From positions 17,588,664 through 17,652,663 of the forward strand of contig CM019825.1 in the NCBI GenBank assembly GCA_009763385.1: a stretch of DNA of 64,000 bases, in the 5' to 3' direction. Positions 60,633 through 64,000 of the stretch are shown in pieces. How positions within the stretch are numbered: position 1 is the first letter of the stretch; each line of letters opens with the position of its first letter. Made by a program: the position numbers and the translations under genes. The notes under the pieces are model-generated. The model made no database searches. It was not told the DNA's origin and was given only the letters and a program-made list of their open reading frames with translations. The stretch is from Coix lacryma-jobi var. lacryma-jobi. Its lineage: Eukaryota; Streptophyta; Magnoliopsida; Poales; Poaceae.

Positions 60633-61178
60633 TCACTCTTCCCCAGATAAGACTTCATACTCCACCGGCTCTAACTCCTCATCTTCTTCTTCCTCTTCTT
60701 CCACCTCAGATTCCGTCTCCGGAGTAGGTGGCGTAGCAGGTTCTGGCTGCAACTGTGCAGTCAGCTCCTCCACCTGCCTATGAAGGTCAGCATGATGGAT
60801 CTGCATGAGGTTCTGATTGTCCCTCATTACATCTACTCGGGTTCGTGCCCGATTCCTCTGTTCGACGGCCTTCCTCCACTTACACTCATACTCTTGATGT
60901 TGCTCGTGGTGGTATTGCAACTGCTCACGTAAGTCTTCCTTCTCTCTGGTGCCCCTCATCCTTTCTCCATTTGCCCTTGCCAACTCCATGTACAGGCGGT
61001 CTACTTCCGCCTGAAGTTGTGACGAGGCACTGTTACTTCCTTCACCTTCTTCATAAGCAACCACTGGCTGGTTGCTCCCCACACTATCTGCGGGTTCATC
61101 ATCTCTTGGGGCAAGAACGTGTCGAGGAACACCTCGAGGTCCGGTACACTTGCGTGCAGTCTGTTTGGTACGGACCAT
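60633..61178 (-). CDS. Accessory ORF with histone H3 tail-like N-terminus, coiled coil and acidic tail (181 aa)
   Basis: This lies between the 5' LTR and gag in the chromovirus, 208 bp upstream of the gag start. The protein begins MVRTKQTARKCTGPRG. Histone H3 begins MARTKQTARKSTGG, so after Met removal residues 2-9 and 11-12 are identical and the K4 and K9 equivalents keep their numbers. Residues about 53-143 are rich in Leu, Glu, Arg and Gln in heptad-like order (QLQAEVDRLYMELARANGER), a likely coiled coil. Residues about 144-181 are Pro/Glu-rich and acidic, with a run of Glu. There are no retroviral enzyme motifs. The frame is intact. Binding to H3-tail readers or writers is inference. I know no named family for it. 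Confidence 0.78.
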   Translation of the reverse strand: MVRTKQTARKCTGPRGVPRHVLAPRDDEPADSVGSNQPVVAYEEGEGSNSASSQLQAEVDRLYMELARANGERMRGTREKEDLREQLQYHHEQHQEYECKWRKAVEQRNRARTRVDVMRDNQNLMQIHHADLHRQVEELTAQLQPEPATPPTPETESEVEEEEEEDEELEPVEYEVLSGEE

Positions 61179-61660
61179 CTGCCAAAATATTTATATTTTG
61201 AATATTAGAACTATATATGTTCCAAGATTAAGAGACAGAGTTTTATAATTAGATAGACATATAGACTCTATTTCTATCCTTAGATACAACCTTAAGAGGG
61301 AAAAGTTAATTATATGTTATCAATCATGATGCATGAATCGTACTTACGAACAAAGCGTACATCAAACAAACAATTACTTTAAAGTAGTCACTTATTATAA
61401 AAGTGAATAAACTTCCTTTTCACAATTAGGGCAATATTATATTGTTATAAGTATTGTTCCTTAGATATAAATATCACCATAACTATACTAAAAACATACC
61501 CATTTAGATAGAAGGATAAGTCTAAAGAATGAATTAAGGCAAATCAAAAGAATAAGACAAGTCTTAGAAGCAATTTGGACTCAAACTAATTTGAAATTTA
61601 GTTTGACTCGAAACTTTTGAAGTTTTCAAAAATGAATACTGTTATACTTTCTAAGGGAAC

Positions 61661-61674
61661 CTGCTCTGATACCA
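61661..61674 (-). other. tRNA-iMet primer binding site of the chromovirus
   Basis: The minus strand reads TGGTATCAGAGCAG two bases from the LTR edge, complementary to initiator tRNA-Met. It fixes the LTR boundary at 61677. Confidence 0.92.
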
Positions 61675-61676
61675 GT

Positions 61677-64000
61677 TGTGGCAGAACCTCCTGAATAAAG
61701 TGGCCCACATGCACCCATCATTGTCCTAAAGACTTTTGATTGACGTGCACGAGTTCCAAATGACTCAAGAGATCTGTCGGGTGTCCTCGGGAAACCCGAA
61801 TCATCCACGTTATATTCTTCTCAGGACTTCCCTCGTCAAGCATCACAGTATTACAACAGTTTTATAGATAAGATAAATCAGAGTAAAGCGGAAAGATTAT
61901 ATAACATAGATCGAAACTTAGATTTTAAAGTTTACAACCCATAAGTACTTATTACATAAAAGGTTCGGAACTTCATATTACATATACCACACAAAAAGTT
62001 GTTACTTGCCCAAGGTCAAACATCAGAGTCATTATCACTCTCCTCCACAAGAGTGAAGAAACACTGACCACCAAAAGGATGATCAAAGAACTCATCTGCA
62101 ACAAAGGTTAACAAACCTTGAGTACAAAAGTACTCAACAAGACTTAACCGTCTAGAAAAGAGGAGAAGACTCAGGTATGAAGGCTTTAGGGATTCAAGGT
62201 AAGGCTTTAGCAAGATCAACATATTTCTTTTGCATAAAAGCTTACTAAAAGTAAAGCCTATTTTCAAGTTTTAACTCAAGATTAAACTTTATAACTATCC
62301 AAAGATTCTCAAACTTTCATAAGCATTCCAATTCATTACTACGGTGCGGGTCAGTGGATTGAGGCTCCATATCCGAGGAAACACGGCGATTCGAATCGTT
62401 TAAACCCAGCTGGGGATTCAGTACCACACGACATATGTAGAACTTAATCTTGCATACGTCAACCCTATCTATAGATCCTCCCATACAAGAACGGGTCTAG
62501 CGTCACCCGAGAGTACAGTACACCTCGAACCCGACTATCTCATAGCCCCAAGGGTACACGCTACTCCCGCCATCTCTCCACTCCCAGTACGCGGTTGGCC
62601 GTTCTCAAGTATCGGAATAGCTATAGATGAGGCTTACCACCGCATGTGGGCTGTACTCAAAGGTCTCAATCACAGCAGGCCAACAACGATAAGGTCCTAT
62701 GTTGAGTAACCTTACAACAAGACTCCATTCTTGATGTAAGTTACTATCATTATCATGTTATCTCAAGATTCATGATTTCCATAACATAGCAACCATTTTC
62801 AAAAGCACCTACTATTATGAAGTAGTAAAGCATGACTAAGCATACTAAGCATTTTCATAAAATGGATATCAAGGTTAAGTATGGGAATCATCAAGGTTGG
62901 AAATGCATCAAACAGGGTTCACTCAACTCCTATTCACTTAATGCATCATATTAACTCAAGTGATATCAATAACTTTCTAAAAATACAAGGATATGGTTAA
63001 TGTCCAGGGCTTGCCTTGTTGATTAGCGAAGTCCGGAGATTCTGAAAAAGTAGAAGGATCCACACACTCAGGAGAAACCCACTGAGGATCCGGTCCTTCC
63101 GAAACGAGATCTACACGTAGAAGTGCATATGTATGATCAATGAGATGCTTATGACATGATCATGGTAAAGATGGAAATTTTCTAAGTTGTAGACATTTAT
63201 TCAAACAATCTTTCATCACGGTAAAGTTGCAAACCAACAAAACTAACTTAGCTATTAAACCATAGATTATTCTTAAACAAATTTTATTATCTTTATTAAG
63301 CAAGGTTATGTAACCAACAAGCAACAAAAGATCAATTATATAAAGGAATCCATAACCAGGGAGCAAATCATGCTAGTGTTTCCTTGGTTGTTAAACAAAT
63401 CCAAAAATGCACACAAACCTAAAGGGATTAACAAATTTTTATTTATTTATAAATCACTCTAAATAGCATTTACTTATAAACAAATCATACTTATTCAAAC
63501 AGAGGTGAAATTAATCATGAAGGTAGATATTAGTGACATAAACTCACATGTCAAATTTCATGATTTTTGGAGAAACACAGAAAATCACATAATTCATCAA
63601 AGTTGCATTTATTAATTAAAGCACAGATTTTATTGGCATAATAAAAGTGTTCCAAACACAAGTTTCATAATTTTTATATTAGCACAGACATGCTATCATC
63701 TATCATGTCAAATTTCATAATTAACAGAGCTATAGAAAAATTATAGCAAAAATAACAAAATTAGCTACTGTGCATAAAGGCAGAAAAAGAAAAACGCCAA
63801 ACTAGCCCAAACTGGGCTTTCGGCCCAGTCCAAGCGGCCCAGCGCATGTGGAAACCGGCCCGGCCTGGCTCCCGCCCGCGCGCCTTGGCAACTTTGCAGA
63901 AAAGCCCTTCGGCTTAAACGAAACTAACCCGCAGTCCACAGCGCTATTCACATGAGTCACGGGCTTTGCAACCAGCACCCTGATACTTATCGTCTTCGCA
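61677..64000 (-). repeat. 5' LTR of the chromovirus, cut by window end
   Basis: It begins TGTGGCAGAACCTCCTGAAT and follows the 3' LTR to the last base, with differences near 61824, 62189, 62573, 62620, 63380 (plus a 2-bp gap) and 63780. About 1.6 kb should remain beyond the window. Confidence 0.92.

Larger units (their letters stand above)
51893..64000 (-). mobile_element. Young Tekay/Del-like chromovirus (Ty3/gypsy), truncated by window end
   Basis: Minus-strand order: 5' LTR (61677 onward), primer site, accessory ORF (61178-60633), gag-pol (60424-55940), polypurine tract, 3' LTR (55800-51893). By eye the LTRs differ at about 7 positions and one 2-bp gap over the 2.3 kb visible in both (about 0.3%), so insertion is recent. 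The left flank is CTGAG; its partner is outside the window. The pol C-terminus carries a chromodomain-like segment. Apart from one in-frame stop and the unseen LTR end, no defect was noticed. Confidence 0.9.

Overview
This is nuclear DNA from a grass (Poaceae, probably a panicoid). The signs are intron-bearing genes with GT/AG junctions, GC-rich first exons, and LTR retrotransposons, MITEs and Helitrons of kinds usual in grasses. No rRNA, tRNA, CRISPR or prokaryotic operon was seen. Coordinates and splice sites were read by eye; family calls come from recognised motifs, not database searches.

Layout. 1-6031: minus-strand Ty3/gypsy element (Tat-like), cut by the window start, with its 5' LTR at 4809-6031. 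6032-9314: a possible last exon of an interrupted gene, a small hAT-type MITE, and a PIF/Harbinger relic in which transposase and MYB/SANT-like exons are fused. 9389-11169 (-): BCS1-like AAA-ATPase gene with two frameshifts. 11300-13190: MITE-rich spacer. 13434-17431: complete 4.0-kb solo LTR with target duplication CTCCT, inside an ORF that is also split by an hAT MITE (17514-17680). 17690-21887: low-coding sequence ending in a Helitron-like 3' end. 23971-32459 (+): a 20-exon gene for the plant ASPM (abnormal spindle) homologue, the main host gene here. 33854-35949: Helitron. 36100-37038: a TIR element carrying a fragment of a glutaredoxin-family gene. 37408-38050 (-): two-exon class V small heat-shock protein gene. 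38560-40474: LINE ORF1 relic. 40475-51892: Sirevirus-like Ty1/copia element inserted into the LINE, with broken gag-pol and a further env-like ORF. That ORF is split by a 1.47-kb Athila-like insertion (49496-50966) and cut by a second gypsy element (51893 to the window end).

The element from 51893 onward is a young Tekay/Del-like chromovirus on the minus strand. Its two LTRs differ at about 7 positions plus one 2-bp gap over 2.3 kb. It has a tRNA-iMet primer site, a polypurine tract and one long gag-pol frame broken by a single stop. Between the 5' LTR and gag lies a separate 181-codon ORF (60633-61178). Its first residues reproduce the histone H3 tail: after Met removal, positions 2-9 read RTKQTARK, followed by a coiled coil and an acidic tail. 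This H3-tail mimic in a chromodomain retrotransposon is the most striking observation here.

How the parts relate. ASPM (spindle and microtubule organisation), the small heat-shock protein (chaperone) and the AAA-ATPase are independent host genes. As I recall, Arabidopsis also carries its ASPM and Hsp15.4 homologues close together, which suggests old microsynteny. Most of the remaining sequence is nested insertions, and their order can be read from interrupted frames and target duplications.
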